Shown: positions 7,479-18,737, numbered from the stretch's first letter. The stretch: 64,000 nt of DNA from Brucella cytisi (GCA_012103075.1 JAAVLQ010000001.1:1116001-1180000), one strand, 5' to 3'. Program-made: numbers and translations. The notes: generated by a model not told the origin, from the letters alone.

Positions 7479-7858
7479 TTAGGCTGCGCCCTGCATCTGG
7501 CGAAGGCTCTCTGGGGAGGCAGCCTTGATTTCGACGGATTCGCCACAGCCGCAAGCCGATGTCTGGTTCGGGTTGTTGAAGACAAAACCCGTCCGCAGCG
7601 TCGTTACTTCAAAATCCATCTGGGTGCCGAGCAGGAAAAGAACGGCTTCAGGCGCGATGAAGACTTTCGCGCCATCCTTCTCGATCACATCGTCGCCTGC
7701 CTTGGCTTCGGTAACGAGATCGATGGTGTATTCCATTCCGGCGCAGCCACCTTTTTCACACCCACCCGGATACCAAGAGCGCCGTCCCGCGATGCGATGA
7801 TCTCGCGAACGCGATCAGCTGCCTTGTCAGTTAGCGTCATGACTGCGAAACGGCCCAT
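7479..7858 (-). CDS. HesB/IscA-type iron-sulfur assembly protein (frameshifted)
   Basis: A-type carrier that helps transfer Fe-S clusters to apoproteins. It starts MGRFAVMTLTDKAADRVREI. One base missing near 7750 breaks the motif VKKGGCAGMEYT; adding it back joins it to the C-terminal half. The three conserved cysteines are then present (GGCAG, and CGCG near the end). The repaired length is about 126 residues, normal for the family. Two alternative assignments, ErpA and SufA/IscA, cannot be separated by eye. It is followed by the TfoX-N gene. Confidence 0.82.
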
Positions 7859-8048
7859 TTTCTCTCTTCCGGTATCGTGCTGGCATATGGACGAAGAATC
7901 GTCCAATCGTGTCGCAACAGGCTGAGTTTCCTCTGCGCCTGCCACGTTTTCACTATAGTTAGTGTTGTAACATCATTACTGCAATACACCAAATCGGGAG
8001 CGCCCCCGACGCGCTCCGCAAAAACTTTGCTGGGAAGAGGAGAAGCGA

Positions 8049-8693
8049 ATGTCGAATGACCGGATGAAACCTCTGATGCTGGCTGCTGTGATCGGCTTTC
8101 TGGGCACGGGGTTGGCTGGCTTTTCGGACGGAAGCGCTCTGGCGCAAAATCGGCCGAAGGCCGCGCCCGAAGAAACGCCGAGAAACGTTCAGGAAAAGCA
8201 TGACAACGCTTCCAAGCCTGTGGAGGAAACCGAGCCTTCCGAGCAGACGCAGGATGCTGCCGGAGGCGTGACAGTTCCGGATTATCGCGACGATCGCTCG
8301 ACGCCACAGGCTCTGATTGAGTCCTATTACAATGCGATCAACCGCAAGGAATATACCCGAGCCTACGGTTATTATTCCGAGGAAGGGCGTGAGCCGGACT
8401 TCAAGACCTTTGTTAAAGGCTATGAGAATACCAAGAGCGTGCAGGTCGCGCTGCGCAAGACTGATCCCGATCCGGGCGCCGGACAGATCTACTGGAGCCA
8501 GCCACTGGCCATCGAAGCCGAAACGGCGGATGGCAAGAAGGAAGTCTTTACAGGCTGCTACACGATTCACCTCACAAATCCGAGCATGCAGGAAGAGCCG
8601 CCATTCAAGCCGATGCAGATCATGACAGGGTCTTTGACCAAGTCACCTCTGGAATTGGAAAAGAGCGTGCCAGAGACCTGCGAAGCGCCATAA
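8049..8693 (+). CDS. exported hypothetical protein, 214 aa
   Basis: Starts after a strong ribosome-binding site (AGAGGAGAAGCGA). The N-terminus has a Sec signal (MKPLMLAAVIGFLGTGLAGF, cut near SALAQ). A low-complexity Pro/Glu-rich linker covers about residues 35-75. A compact domain follows, beginning TPQALIESYYNAINRKEY and holding RAYGYYSEEGREPDF. That opening is like the first helices of NTF2/SnoaL-fold periplasmic proteins. It has two cysteines in the mature part (TGCYTIH, PETCEAP) that could form a disulfide. Probably periplasmic; function unknown. It stands alone between a divergent HesB gene and the small metal-binding protein. Confidence 0.7.
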   Translation: MSNDRMKPLMLAAVIGFLGTGLAGFSDGSALAQNRPKAAPEETPRNVQEKHDNASKPVEETEPSEQTQDAAGGVTVPDYRDDRSTPQALIESYYNAINRKEYTRAYGYYSEEGREPDFKTFVKGYENTKSVQVALRKTDPDPGAGQIYWSQPLAIEAETADGKKEVFTGCYTIHLTNPSMQEEPPFKPMQIMTGSLTKSPLELEKSVPETCEAP

Positions 8694-8774
8694 GAAGAAA
8701 GGTAGAAAAGCCCTTGACCTTACCATGATGGGAAGCCTCATCTTATGTTCAGTCTGAAAGGAGTGACTGAGTTG

Positions 8775-8972
8775 ATGAAGTTTTCCATTCCCAAGATGAA
8801 GTGCGGCGGTTGTGCCGATAACATTACCGTCGCACTGCGCAAGCTCGATACAACTGCGCCAATCGAAATCGATCTCGACAACAAAGAGGTTGAATTCGAC
8901 AGCACGGTTTCACAGGATGCTGTGCTTTCTGCACTGGCGGCAGCCGGTTATCCGGCATCGAACGCTCAATAA
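8775..8972 (+). CDS. heavy-metal-associated (HMA) domain protein, 65 aa
   Basis: A single ferredoxin-like HMA domain, MKFSIPKMKCGGCADNITVA, with the CxxC copper-binding motif in loop 1. It ends LSALAAAGYPASNAQ. The size fits CopZ-type copper chaperones, which pass Cu(I) to P-type ATPases; no ATPase gene is nearby. The start at 8775 is preceded by AAAGGAG, and the longer frame from 8745 lacks a site. Confidence 0.85.
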   Translation: MKFSIPKMKCGGCADNITVALRKLDTTAPIEIDLDNKEVEFDSTVSQDAVLSALAAAGYPASNAQ

Positions 8973-9306
8973 TGTGATTTCAGAGGTGCTTGTTTCAAAG
9001 CGCTGCGAGCGATAGAGCCCGTCCCGAAAAGTGTGAAACGGTTTCGGGCAGGCTATGTGTTAAAACAGACGCAGAGATGCCGGGAAGCGGAAAGTTTTCC
9101 GGCATTCTCATATCCAGATGCCGACGACTGTAGTGGGTATCAGTGAGCATAAATGCCGCAAATGCTGTGTTTCATTGACTGGACCCGCGATTTTTGCCAC
9201 ATCAACGGCAAATCTCGTTTATGGTGCTCTTTGTGCGTCCAAAAGGATGCACGGGGCTCCAATGGCATGAAACATCGCATTCCGCGACAAGGAAGGGTTT
9301 AGGGCT
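8973..9306. other. intergenic region with palindromic repeats
   Basis: No gene seen. A REP-like palindrome lies at 9017-9053 (GCCC-TCCCGAAA ... TTTCGGGCAGGC). A second hairpin at about 9077-9112 (ATGCCGG...CCGGCAT) may end the upstream transcript. The last 100 bases presumably hold the pcm promoter, with no clear boxes. Confidence 0.45.
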
Positions 9307-9973
9307 ATGGCAGCCGATTTCGGGATCTTCGCACAAAGATGGTCGACAACCAGATCCGTACGACGGACGTAACCGATCTGGCGGTTATCGATGCTTTCCT
9401 GACCGTCCCGCGCGAGGCTTTCGTTCCCGCAGCCCGTCAGGTTCTCGCCTATATCGATGAAGACCAGCTTCTTGAAAGCGAAGGCAAGCAGCCGCGCTAT
9501 CTCATGGAACCTTCGCCTTTCGCCAAGCTCGTGCAACTCGCACGCATCAAGAACACCGACGTGGTTCTCGATGTCGGCTGCGGCACCGGATATTCGGCAG
9601 CCATCCTTTCCCAGCTCGCTGGTTCGGTGATCGGTCTGGAAAGTGATTCCTTATTGTTGGCTGCTGCGACTGCCCGTCTTGCTGAATTCGGCTATGACAA
9701 TGTTGTGATCGTTTCAGGCGAACTGCAGACAGGTTATCCGTCAGAAGCCCCTTACGATGTGATCGTTATTGAAGGCGCAGTCGATTTCGTTCCGGACGCA
9801 CTTCTCAGCCAGTTGAAGGACGGCGGACGCCTCGTTGCCGTTGAAGGCAGGGGAATGCCGGAGTTGCGCGGATTTACGTTAAAGAAAATGGTGTTGCATC
9901 GGGACGTGGTGTGTTCAACACTGCGGTTCGTCTGCTGCCGGGATTCGAGCGCGTTGCGCAGTTCGAATTTTAA
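9307..9973 (+). CDS. pcm: protein-L-isoaspartate O-methyltransferase (frameshifted)
   Basis: Repairs isoaspartyl residues using S-adenosylmethionine. The sequence shows MVDNQIRTTDVTDLAVIDAF, PREAFVPAARQVLAYIDED, the SAM motif VLDVGCGTGYSAAIL and YDVIVIEGAVDFVP. Start ATG 9307 gives MAADFGIF, then one C is missing near 9330 before RTKMVDNQ. A second missing G near 9861 (GMPG) is needed to reach VARIYVKENGVASG and the end at FEF-TAA. Repaired length is about 222 residues. In related genomes pcm lies just before the TolC gene bepC, as here. Confidence 0.88.
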
Positions 9974-10116
9974 TTTTAGTGGATGATACAATTCTGCAAC
10001 GCTGCGGAATTTGTTTGTGCAAGCTCTGGCGGGGGCAATGGAAATAACCGATTTTAGAGGTTATTAGGATTTGCCCGAACCGATCGGTTCGATAGTTGGA
10101 TTCGTTTGTTCTTAAT

Positions 10117-11496
10117 ATGAGGTACCCGGTGTTCAAAACGTGCAAAGGACTGGTAGCGGCCGCAGCATTGTTGTCTGGCACCATTTTAACGGGGCAGGCG
10201 GCGTTCTCGGAGACGTTAACCGGCGCTCTCGTGAAGGCCTACAAGAACAATGCTAACCTGAACTACTCCCGCGCAGGCGTCCGCGTCACGGATGAAGGTG
10301 TGGCCATTGCCAAGTCCGGTTATCGTCCGCAGATTACCGGTTCTTATAACGTAGGGCGTGGCAAGACACCTTCAAGTCAGGGTTATCGCACAACAGGCAC
10401 GTTCGGCATAGAGCTGAACCAGATGCTGTTCGATGGGTTTCAGACCAAGAACAATGTCGCCGCCGCAGAAACGCAGGTCTTCGCCCAGCGCGAAAACCTG
10501 CGTAACGAAGAGCAAAACAGACTCTATGAGGCGGTAACGGCCTATATGGATGTCTATCAGGCTCGCCAGATCGCTGTTCTGCGTGAACGCAACCTTGCAG
10601 CCCTGAACGAGCAGGTTCGTGCGGCCCGTGCCCGTCTCGACGTAGGTGAAGGTACGCGTACCGACGTTGCGCAGGCAGATGCCAGCCGTTCGACGGCTGT
10701 AGCGGCGTTGAATTCTGCCCGTGCGGATGTCAAGTCGGCAGAAGCAACCTATGTGCAGGTTATCGGCGTTCAGCCGGACAGGCTTGCGACTGCAGCCGCA
10801 GCCAAGAACCTGCCGAGCTCGCCAAATCAGGCTTTCTCCATTGCGACTGCCGGACACCCGGGCATTCTTGCCACCCAATATGCCGTTAATGCCGCTGGAT
10901 ATAACGTGAAGGCCAAGGAAGGCGCTCTGCTTCCGTCCGTCGGCCTTACGGCAAGCGCCAGCCACCTTGATACTTATTCCGGCGAGGGCGGCTCGCAGAC
11001 CGATGGCAACTCGGCGTCCATCGGCGTCGGTGTCAGTATCCCTATCTATACCGGTGGCCGTAGTTCGGCTCAGGTTCGCCAGTCAAGGAACAGCTCGGTC
11101 AGGCTCGCATTGAAGTTGACGTCGTTCGCGATCAGGTTCGTCAGGCTATCGGCTCTGCATGGTCGCAGCTTGAAGCAGCCCGCGCATCGGTCAAGGCAAA
11201 TCGTGACGGCATTTCCGCCGCACAGCTTGCTCTCGACGGTGTCATCGAAGAGCGCAAGGTTGGACAGCGCACGACGCTGGACGTTTTGAATTCGCAAAAC
11301 GATCTGATCAATGCACAGATCGCCCCTGGTCGAATCCGAGCGTAACGTTGTTGTCGCCAGCTATGCTCTTCTCAATGCGACCGGTCGCATGACTGCCAGC
11401 CAGATGGGCTTGCAGGTCGCTCAGTACAAGCCGGAAGAACATTACGAAGCCGTCAAGGACAAGTGGTTCGGTCTGCGCACGCCGGACGGTCGGTAA
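10117..11496 (+). CDS. bepC: TolC-family outer membrane efflux channel, BepC-like (frameshifted)
   Basis: Outer-membrane trimeric channel for RND and type I exporters. A Sec signal (VAAAALLSGTILTGQAAF) is followed by two OEP repeats, with ALVKAYKNNANLNYSRAGVR and, in the second half, VSIPIYTGGRSSAQVRQSKE. The coiled-coil segments AARARLDVGEGTRTDVAQAD and IEERKVGQRTTLDVLNSQND are classic. The frame slips near 11083 (one base missing) and near 11325 (one extra C); repairing both gives about 459 residues ending LRTPDGR. ATG 10117 is chosen as it directly precedes the signal peptide. A terminator follows. Confidence 0.88.
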
Positions 11497-11522
11497 TTGC
11501 TTGCAAGCATAGTGAGAATTGA

Positions 11523-11547
11523 AAAGGCGCCTTCGGGTGCCTTTTTG
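11523..11547 (+). terminator. intrinsic terminator after bepC
   Basis: Nine-bp stem (AAAGGCGCC with GGTGCCTTT, one G-T pair), TTCG loop and a T-run. It lies 27 bases after the stop. Confidence 0.85.
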
Positions 11548-11726
11548 TTTACTCTCGATCTGTTTTTTGCGACGTCAGCAATTCTTAACAAATCCATAAA
11601 GCTGTGAGTTTGATCCAGCTTGCCTTGGCCGGGGATTCTCAAACGGATGATCGTCCGCTACCCTTAATCCATTGATTCTCTGTCTTTTGCAGACAATGTC
11701 GCAATACAGGAAAGCGGATAGTAGCC

Positions 11727-12506
11727 ATGGCACAGACATCCAGCGCAGCGCGTGAACCATCGATGGAAGAGATTCTCGCTTCCATCCGCAGGATCATTGA
11801 AGATAGCGATGTCACCCGCCAGCCAGCGCCGGTGGCAACGGCATCTCCGGCTCGTGGAGAGGTTGCCGAATTCCGCCGTCCAGTCACCGAGCTGCCCGTT
11901 GCACAGCCTGAAAAGCCTGCAATGATGCGCAACGTGTTCCGGGACGAACCGACGTTGCGCGGTCCGATTGGCGAACCGGCGCAGGCAGCACCAGAGCCTG
12001 AAATCGAAGCCGATGACGAGGATGAAGTTGTCCTCAATGCGGAGAACGATGATCATTCCGACGCCAAGGCTACGTCATCCTTGGAACTGCCTGCCGAGGC
12101 GGAGATATCTCTGGAGGAAATCGACTTTTCCGTCGAGGCGGAAATTGCCGAAGCAGTCGATGCGTTGCTCGAACCTGAACTCGATACGGACATGGAGCAG
12201 GAGCCTGCAGATATAGCCGAGCCGGAAATCCCGGTTCAGCCCGAGGCGGTAGCGCCAGTTACTGAGCCCGTTGCAAAGATGCAGCCTGCTGCTCATATGC
12301 TGTCGCAGATTGCCGAACGTCAGGTAGCTGCCGCATTTCAGGATTTGAACCATGCGGTTCGGGCCGAGCCGCGCCGTTCATTCGATGATATTGCTGCGGA
12401 ACTGTTGCGCCCTATGCTGCAGGATTGGCTCGACAATAATCTGCCGACGCTTGTTGAGCGGCTTGTCCGGGAAGAAATCGAACGTGTGGTGCGTGGCGAC
12501 CGATAA
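11727..12506 (+). CDS. popZ: PopZ-family polar organising protein (DUF2497), 259 aa
   Basis: Matches the layout of alphaproteobacterial PopZ proteins: a short conserved N-terminal helix (MEEILASIRRIIEDSD), a long acidic, proline-rich disordered linker (about residues 40-190), and a conserved C-terminal helical oligomerisation region (LRPMLQDWLDNNLPTLVERL, VREEIERVVRGDR). PopZ forms a polar matrix that anchors the chromosome origin through ParB and recruits polarity factors. The gene lies just before valS, the usual order in Rhizobiales. The reading frame is intact. Confidence 0.85.
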   Translation: MAQTSSAAREPSMEEILASIRRIIEDSDVTRQPAPVATASPARGEVAEFRRPVTELPVAQPEKPAMMRNVFRDEPTLRGPIGEPAQAAPEPEIEADDEDEVVLNAENDDHSDAKATSSLELPAEAEISLEEIDFSVEAEIAEAVDALLEPELDTDMEQEPADIAEPEIPVQPEAVAPVTEPVAKMQPAAHMLSQIAERQVAAAFQDLNHAVRAEPRRSFDDIAAELLRPMLQDWLDNNLPTLVERLVREEIERVVRGDR

Positions 12507-12669
12507 ACGGTATCGAGCTGATCCATTGAAATGTTCCCGTCTGTGCAGCAGGCGGGTTTTCACTTTAAAAGTCCGAAAGTGGCGCTGTCACTTTTTAAAG
12601 TGATTTGTCAGCTGTTAGTTGCTATTGAGCCTTCAATCCATTCATCGCGCATAAAGACCGGATAATTCC

Positions 12670-15403
12670 ATGCTTGAGAAGACCTATGACGCCGCGGCGA
12701 TAGAGCCGAAAATTGCTGAACGCTGGGAAGAAGCGGGTGCATTCAAGGCGGGTGCAGGCGCGAAGCCGGGAGCCGATCCGTTCGCTGTGGTTATTCCTCC
12801 GCCGAACGTTACCGGATCGCTGCATATGGGCCACGCGCTCAACAACACGATCCGGGACATTATGGTTCGCTTCGAGCGTATGCGCGGCAAGAACGTGCTG
12901 TGGCAGCAGCGGCATGGACCACGCGGGCATTGCAACGCAGATGGTTGTCGAACGCCAGCTGGCTGAACGGCAGGAGCCAAATCGTCATGCCATGGGCCGC
13001 GAGAAGTTCATTGAGCGTGTCTGGCAGTGGAAAGCCGAATCCGGCGGGATGATTTCCAACCAGTTGCGCCGTCTCGGCGCCTCGTGCGACTGGTCACGCG
13101 AGCGCTTCACCATGGACGAAGGACTGTCGCGCGCGGTTCTGGAAGTTTTCGTCTCGCTGTACAAGCAAGGTCTCATCTATCGCGACAAGCGTCTGGTCAA
13201 CTGGGACCCGAAGCTGCTGACGGCAATTTCCGACATCGAAGTCGAGTCGCGCGAAACGAAAGGTCATCTCTGGCATTTCCGTTACCCGCTTGAGAACGTT
13301 CCATTCGATCCAGAGAATCCGCATACCTACATCGTCGTTGCGACGACGCGACCGGAAACCATGCTTGGCGATACCGGCGTTGCGGTCAATCCGAAGGACG
13401 AGCGCTACCACGCTCTGGTTGGCAACGATGTTGTGCTGCCGCTTGTTGGTCGCCATATCCCGATTGTTGCAGACGATTACGCTGATCCGGAAGCCGGTTC
13501 GGGCGCGGTCAAGATTACGCCCGCGCACGATTTCAACGATTTCGAAGTGGGCAAGCGGAATGAGCTGCGCGCTATCAACATTCTGACGACGAATGCGTCG
13601 ATAACGATCAAAGACAATGTTGATTTCCTCGAAGGGTTGCAGCTGACGCCGGAATTGAAGGCGCTGATCCACGAACTTGAGGGACAGGACCGTTTTGCAG
13701 CCCGCAAGCGCATCGTCGAGCTGATGGACGAGCGCGGTTATCTGGAAAAGATCGAGGATCATACGCACGCCGTCCCACATGGTGATCGCGGTGGCGTTCC
13801 GATCGAGCCTTATCTGACTGACCAGTGGTATGTAAACGCTGGCGAACTGGCCAAGCCAGCAATGGCAGCGGTGCGCGAGGGCAAGACAAAGATCGTCCCG
13901 GCGAATTGGGAAAAGACCTATTTCGACTGGATGGAAAACATTCAGCCATGGGCGGTTTCACGCCAGCTCTGGTGGGGACACCAGATACCGGCTTGGTACG
14001 GTCCGGATGGCCAATACTTTGTCGAAAAGAGCGAAGAGGAAGCGAAAGCCGCCGCACGCGCTCACTATGGCGAAGACGTTGCGCTTGAGCGCGACACTGA
14101 TGTTCTCGATACGTGGTTCTCGTCGGCGCTTTGGCCGTTTTCGACGCTCGGCTGGCCGGACAAGACACCGGAACTCGCAACCTATTATCCCACCAGTGTT
14201 CTGGTTACGGGTTTCGACATTCTGTTCTTCTGGGTTGCCCGCATGATGATGATGGGCCTCCATTTCATGGAGGAAATCCCGTTCCATACCGTCTATCTGC
14301 ATGCTCTCGTTCGTGACAAGCACGGCGCGAAGATGTCGAAGTCCAAGGGCAACGTCATAGATCCGCTGGAGCTGATGGATGAATATGGCGCCGACGCGCT
14401 GCGGTTCACCCTTGCGATCATGGCGGCTCAGGGCCGCGATGTTAAGCTCGACCCGGCGCGAATTGCGGGCTATCGCAATTTCGGCACCAAGCTCTGGAAC
14501 GCAACGCGTTTCGCCCAGATGAATGGCGTGAAGCGTGATGCCGGTTTCAAACCGGAAAACGCCAAACTTGTCGTCAATCGCTGGATTCTGACGGAACTGA
14601 CCAACGCAACGCGGGCCGTGACGGAAGGTATCGACACCTATCGCTTCAATGAGGCTGCAGGTGCTGCCTATCGCTTTGTCTGGAACCAGTTCTGCGATTG
14701 GTATCTGGAACTTCTGAAACCGATCTTCATGGGCGACGATGAAGCTGCGAAGGCAGAAGCGCAAGCCACGGCAGCCTATTGTCTGGACCGGTCTACAAGC
14801 TCCTGCATCCGTTCATGCCTTTCATGACCGAAGAGCTCTGGACCCTGACTGCAGGCGAGGGACAGAAGCGCGATACAGTGCTGGCGCTGGCTGCCCGGCC
14901 GGAACTGTCGTTCGAGGACGAGGAAGCTGCGGCTGACATCAACTGGCTTGTTGATCTCGTCACCGGCATTCGTTCTGTTCGTGCGGAAATGAATGTGCCT
15001 GCCGGTGCTATTGCCCCGGTTGTCGTGCTGGATGCCAATGCGACAAGCACAGAACGGTTTGCCCGTCACGACGCTGCCGTCAAACGCCTTGCCCGTGTGG
15101 AGAGCGTCTCGTTCGAAGCACAGGCTCCCCAAGGGGTCGGCCCAGATGCTGCTCGGTGAGACGACAATCTGCATCCCGCTTGGCAAGCTGATCGATCTCA
15201 AAGCTGAAGCTGCACGTCTCGCCAAGGAAGCTGGCAAGATTGCAGCTGAAATGGATCGTATCGAGAAGAAGCTTTCCAACGAAAAATTTGTCGTGAACGC
15301 GCGCGAGGAAGTTGTTGAAGCGGAGCGTGAGCGGTTGGCTGAACTGAAGGAATCGGCGCAGCGTGTGGCAACTGCTGAATCACGCATCCGTGATGCAGGC
15401 TGA
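12670..15403 (+). CDS. valS: valyl-tRNA synthetase (frameshifted in this assembly)
   Basis: Class I synthetase charging tRNA-Val. Visible motifs: [18 protein letters not shown] (HIGH motif as HMGH), the editing-domain region [20 protein letters not shown], the KMSKS signature ([17 protein letters not shown]) and a C-terminal coiled coil ([20 protein letters not shown] onward). The frame changes near 12908 (before GMDHAG), near 14788 (one C missing) and near 15127 (one C too many). The repaired product is about 910 residues, the normal length. ATG 12670 gives [20 protein letters not shown], as expected. The gene is essential, so the shifts are surely errors. Confidence 0.92.
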
Positions 15404-15440
15404 TTTGACCTGACGTAAGAAAACGATTCTCTATCGAATC

Positions 15441-15477
15441 AAACGCCCGGCAGCGCATTTCACTGTCGGGCGTTTTT
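15441..15477 (+). terminator. intrinsic terminator after valS
   Basis: GC-rich hairpin (CGCCCGGCAG ... CTGTCGGGCG) with flanking A and T runs, about 40 bases after the stop. Confidence 0.85.
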
Positions 15478-15795
15478 ATGCGCTCTGATAGGGTTTAGGC
15501 TCGTTTCAAGGGTTGGAACGGCAGATCGAACTCTGGTTTCGATTGTTTTCGACCAATGTTGCGCTTTCGCAACAAGGCGAAAAAGAGGCCGAAAATTGGC
15601 CAATTTGGACCTGTTTTGCCATGTGTCGGGCGATTTCTGCTAATGAAGCGACACGATATTTGATGTTTTAGCCATTTTTGACGAATGCTTCGAAAGTACG
15701 AGGAAGCTAATCCAAATTAATGTATCTTGCGGCCTGAATCCTTCCTGAATTACGTTTCCGTCAACGTTAATACCGTTGCTGTGTGGGAGGACATA
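15478..15795. other. intergenic region upstream of the FadL-type gene
   Basis: No gene seen. It is AT-rich near the right end and presumably holds the promoter of the outer-membrane gene at 15796. No clear operator found. Confidence 0.4.
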
Positions 15796-17035
15796 ATGAG
15801 TGTACAGCGCGTAAAATGGCAGGAACAGTCGCGGCTCTCCTCGGAAGCGCGGTTGCTGCCAATGCAGGTGGCTTTGAGCGTAGCTCGCAGGATTTCGACA
15901 TTCTCTTCGAAAAGGGCAATGCTGTCGAAGCTGGTGGAACTTTTGTGGCGCCGCAGCGTAAGCTGAAGAACATCCGTGGTTCGCGGGTAGGTGCAGCCAC
16001 CGGCGGTATCAATCCGATCACGAGACAGCCTTATGAAACAAGCGTCGATGAAGCAAAGAGCTATTGGGTTCCCAAGGCTTCGGCAAAGTTCGACCTGACC
16101 GACGACCTTGCCTGTGCAGCGCAGTATCGTCAGCCTTGGGGAATTCATACCGACGTTGGCGTTGATACGGTTCGTATGTTCACCGCAATCGATCAGAAGA
16201 TTTCTTCGAACGATTACGGCGTGAACTGTTCGTATCGTTTTGCAGCTGGTGAAAAAGCTATTTCCGTATCCTCGGCGGCGTGAGCTATCAGGAGCTCAAA
16301 GGCGAGCAGACCAAGATGATACCTCCCGGTTCCGCATTCGGTGGCACCTTCCGTATCGGTTCTCTGGATGTTGAGGATGAGGCAGTGGGCTGGCGTCTGG
16401 GCGCTGCCTATGAAATTCCAGAGTATGCGATGCGCGCGACGTTGGTTTATCAGTCCAAGCTCAAGTATAATCTTGAAGGCACGATTGACAATCTGGCGAT
16501 TGTCGGCGGTCGTGGTATCCCGATCAATGTTGAAAGCGATGTTGATACACCACAGTCGGTCGAATTCAAATTCCAGACCGGTATCGCTCCAGACTGGCTT
16601 GCTTTTGGCTCGGTCAAGTGGACAGATTGGTCATCCATAACACAGGTGGATTTCAACGCATCTGACAACAATGTCACTCGCAAGGGTACCACGATCACCA
16701 GTCTGAATCTGTATTATCAGGACGGCTGGACGGTTAGCGGTGGCGTTGGCCACAAGTTTAATGATCAATGGTCGGTGGCCGGTACTGTTACACGGGATCG
16801 CGGAACCAGCACGGGCCTGACCTCGCAGACCGACGTCTGGCTGTTTGGCCTTGGTACCAACTACAAGCCGAACGAACAGTTCGAAGTTCGTCTGGCGGGT
16901 GCCGCCGGTTGGCTGTCTTCGGGTGAACTCGACGATACGGTCGTCAACGGTAAGCCAAACCTAACTGGCTCCAAAGGCGAGTTCGGTAACGACTTCGTCG
17001 GTGGTCTTTCGCTTACTGCAAAGGTCAAGTTCTAA
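15796..17035 (+). CDS. OmpP1/FadL-family outer membrane transporter (frameshifted)
   Basis: Outer-membrane beta-barrel of the FadL family, which takes up long-chain fatty acids and other hydrophobic compounds. ATG 15796 follows GGGAGG and gives MSVQRVK. One A is missing near 15815, after which the signal peptide reads MAGTVAALLGSAVAANAGGF. A second base (T) is missing near 16268 at EKAYFRILGGVSYQELKGEQ. Barrel strands such as WRLGAAYEIPEYAMRATLVY and the C-terminal aromatic end LSLTAKVKF are typical. Repaired length is about 413 residues. It stands alone, with a terminator behind it. Confidence 0.85.
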
Positions 17036-17054
17036 GCTCGACAGATAACAAACG

Positions 17055-17081
17055 AAAAGCCCGGCATTGCCGGGCTTTTTG
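17055..17081. terminator. bidirectional intrinsic terminator
   Basis: AAAAGCCCGGC-ATT-GCCGGGCTTTTT between two convergent genes; A and T runs on both sides allow use in both directions. Confidence 0.88.
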
Positions 17082-17097
17082 TTGGGACCTGCTTGTC

Positions 17098-17979
17098 TCA
17101 GGACTGTTCCAGCCGCGCGAGCAACGATGATGTGTCCCAGCGGTTGCCACCGATCTTCTGTACTTCCTTATAGAATTGGTCCACCAGTGCTGTAAGCGGC
17201 AAAAGTGCTCCATTACGGTCAGCTTCCTCAAGGCAGATGCCAAGGTCTTTGCGCATCCAGTCGACGGCAAAGCCGAAATCATATTTGCCCTCGTTCATGG
17301 TGCCGGACCGGTTTTCCATCTGCCAGGAGCCAGCCGCGCCTTTCGAGATTACCGAAATCAGCTTTTCAATATCGAGGCCAGCCTTCTTGCCGAAATGGAT
17401 ACCTTCTGCCAACCCCTGAACGAGACCAGCAATGCAGATCTGGTTGACCATCTTGGCAAGCTGGCCTGAGCCGACCGGCCCCATGAGGCCGACCATACGT
17501 GCATAAGCATCGATAACAGGCTTTGCGCGCTCGAAAACGGCCTCAGGTGCGCCGACCATGACAGTTAGTACACCGTTTTCAGCGCCGGCCTGACCACCAG
17601 AAACGGGCGCATCAATGAAATGAAAGGCGCGCTTTTGTGCTTCGATATCCAGTTCACGAGCAACCTCAGCAGAGGCTGTCGTGTTGTCGATGAATATCGC
17701 GTTCTTCTTCATGGTTGAGAAAGCGCCGTCCGGGCCGATGGTCACGCAACGAAGGTCATCATCGTTGCCGACGCAGGCAAAAACAAAATCCGCATCGCGC
17801 ACGGCTTCGGCTGGTGTTGCGGCAAAGCTACCACCGAATTCCTTGGCCCATTTTTCGGCCTTTGCTGTCGTGCGGTTATAAACCGTGACGTCGTGACCGC
17901 CCTTGTTCTTGAGGTGAGCTGCCATGGGATACCCCATGACGCCCAAGCCCAGAAAGGCGACTTTAGCGGGTGTCGTCAT
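17098..17979 (-). CDS. 3-hydroxyisobutyrate/tartronate-semialdehyde-type dehydrogenase, 293 aa
   Basis: NAD(P)-dependent beta-hydroxyacid dehydrogenase. It has the Rossmann motif VAFLGLGVMGYPMAAHL, the substrate-binding motif FIDAPVSGGQAGAENG, and the catalytic-lysine region GQLAKMVNQICIAGLVQG. Full family length and an intact frame. Sub-family (HIBADH, GarR or GlyR-like) cannot be decided by eye, so the true substrate is open. The next gene in the same direction, upstream, is a glutathione transferase 29 bases away, so the two may be co-transcribed. Confidence 0.85.
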   Translation of the reverse strand: MTTPAKVAFLGLGVMGYPMAAHLKNKGGHDVTVYNRTTAKAEKWAKEFGGSFAATPAEAVRDADFVFACVGNDDDLRCVTIGPDGAFSTMKKNAIFIDNTTASAEVARELDIEAQKRAFHFIDAPVSGGQAGAENGVLTVMVGAPEAVFERAKPVIDAYARMVGLMGPVGSGQLAKMVNQICIAGLVQGLAEGIHFGKKAGLDIEKLISVISKGAAGSWQMENRSGTMNEGKYDFGFAVDWMRKDLGICLEEADRNGALLPLTALVDQFYKEVQKIGGNRWDTSSLLARLEQS

Positions 17980-18008
17980 TCGTTTATTCCTCTGGATAAT
18001 TCTAGAAA

Positions 18009-18630
18009 TCAGGTGAGAGGCGTCATAACAGCCGCCTGATAGGCCGGACGCTGTTTGAGGCGGCCATACCAGTCTTCAAGGTGCGGGAGAGAGGGGCGCT
18101 CAATCGGAAACTCAAACCGGGCATAGGCGTAGCAACCGGTGGGAATGTCGCCGATGCCAAAATTCTCGCCCGAGAACCAAGGCGTTTCCTTGAGACCTTT
18201 ATCGGCAATCTGCATCGAATGCGCAAGACCCTGAAGACTATGTTCCAGAATGACTGGATCGCGTTCGGCTTCCGGCAGCCGGATCAGATGCTTCATGACG
18301 TTGCTAAAATTGGTGTAGAAGGATGCAGAAGCCCAATCCATCCATTTTTCGGCCTGTGCACGCTTGGCCGGATCTTCGATCCATAGCGTGCCTTTGCCGT
18401 AAGCTGCCGCGAGATACCGCGTGATGGTATTGGATTCCCATAACACTGTGTCGCCGTCTTCCAGCAGTGGGATCAGCCCATTCGGATTGCGTGCGAGGTA
18501 AGCCGGATCTTTCAATCCACCGAACTGGCCTCCTAAGTCTATCTGTTCATAGTCGAGATTGAGTTCGCGCGCCGTCCAGAGCGCCTTCTTCACATTCGTG
18601 GAATTGATACGACCCCAGATTTTTCAGCAT
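18009..18630 (-). CDS. glutathione S-transferase (frameshifted at the N-terminus)
   Basis: Cytosolic GST: thioredoxin-fold N-domain with ARNPNGLIPLLEDGDTVLWE and SNTITRYLAAAYGKGTLW, then an all-helical C-domain (KWMDWASASFYTNFSNVMKH). The start ATG at 18630 gives MLK-IWGRINSTNVKKALWTA once one extra A near 18617 is removed; the first open frame without repair begins only at MKKALWTA. Repaired length is about 206 residues. It may detoxify electrophiles; substrate unknown. Confidence 0.83.
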
Positions 18631-18737
18631 GACTCAACCTGTTACATTACTGTGTGAAGCTGCATTCTAAACAGATCGCCCCGGAAGCTGCAAGGCTGCC
18701 GGGGGCGATATTTTTGTTTTTGCCGGTTTAGTGATCT